Below, one piece after another: positions 6,429 through 6,547 of a stretch of DNA of 6,547 bases. The stretch comes from CAYMJK01 sp043101635 (GTDB lineage Bacteria > Planctomycetota > Phycisphaerae > Phycisphaerales > UBA1924), in contig JBICIE010000182.1 in the NCBI GenBank assembly GCA_043101635.1, positions 1 through 6,547 on the forward strand. The letters run 5' to 3'. The notes beneath the pieces were generated by a model. The model had not been told where the DNA came from, searched no databases, and saw nothing but the letters and a program-made list of their open reading frames with translations. Position 1 is the stretch's first letter, and each line of letters starts with the position of its first letter. The position numbers and the translations under genes were made by a program.

Positions 6429-6547
6429 TCAGAGGGGGCGGGCGGGGGTTGTGCGGTCGGAGACGAGGTTGCCGGTGTTGAGGGGGCTGGAGGGTTCGAC
6501 GAGGAGGACGTGGCACTCGTCGTCGGCGATGGGGAGGTGTTCCGTGC
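6429..6547 (-). CDS. 3' end of an unidentified gene, cut by the window edge
   Basis: Reading the minus strand from the right edge, 38 codons are open to a TGA at 6431-6429. The peptide contains ADDECHVLLVEPSSP and ends with NTGNLVSDRTTPARPL. Third codon positions are almost all C or G, much more consistently than in the other minus frames, which supports real coding. There is no ATG, GTG or TTG in frame, so the start lies beyond the window. A folded hydrophobic strand (HVLLVEP) followed by a Thr/Pro-rich end suggests the final strand and a disordered tail of a domain. I cannot name the family. It is codirectional with the amidotransferase and could be cotranscribed with it through the 8-bp repeat. 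Confidence 0.55.
   Translation of the reverse strand, partial: TEHLPIADDECHVLLVEPSSPLNTGNLVSDRTTPARPL

Noticed and set aside
6440..6512. Resemblance of HVLLVEPSSPLNTGNL to the N-terminus of TrmL-type tRNA methyltransferases
   Set aside because: The match stops after NTGNL. None of the other minus frames continues with the expected RLCA-type sequence, and a stop follows 11 codons later. It is too short to call.

Overview
The window is GC-rich bacterial chromosome and most likely comes from a planctomycete of the Phycisphaerae group. The main evidence is the tail of the gene at 4225-5283. It carries two copies of a Cys-containing EF-hand unit (pattern DCDGSG..DFFDFLCFQN.FA.G) that I associate with the dockerin-like C-terminal tails of Phycisphaerae secreted proteins. 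The strong G/C preference at third codon positions fits. No rRNA, tRNA, CRISPR array, insertion sequence or prophage gene is visible.

Layout. Bases 1-410 hold no gene I can support. A RecQ-family DNA helicase follows on the plus strand to 2332. It has helicase, zinc-binding, RQC and HRDC domains, but its 5' end has no usable in-frame start codon, which suggests a one-base frameshift near 411-443. After a 76-base gap come two plus-strand genes in a tight operon: an SLC13/DASS-type sodium-coupled carboxylate transporter (2409-3791) and a 120-residue zinc-ribbon protein (3788-4150) that overlaps the transporter stop by four bases (ATGA). A good sigma70-like promoter (TTGACC, 17 bases, TAGACT) then precedes a six-bladed beta-propeller protein with the duplicated EF-hand tail (4225-5283). 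A GC-rich hairpin at 5300-5337 closes this gene.

The right part is on the minus strand: a class II glutamine amidotransferase-like Ntn hydrolase (6323-5439), convergent with the propeller gene, and the last 38 codons of an unidentified gene that enters from the right edge (stop at 6429). Between them lies an 8-bp tandem repeat (6344-6420) directly upstream of the amidotransferase start.

The genes do not form one obvious pathway. RecQ is DNA repair, the transporter and zinc-ribbon protein look translationally coupled, and the propeller and amidotransferase appear to be separate units. I see no convincing new multi-gene system. The points most worth checking are the RecQ start anomaly, a palindrome-rich 17-codon insertion in the RecQ zinc site, the two-phase 8-bp repeat, and the missing signal peptide on the propeller protein.
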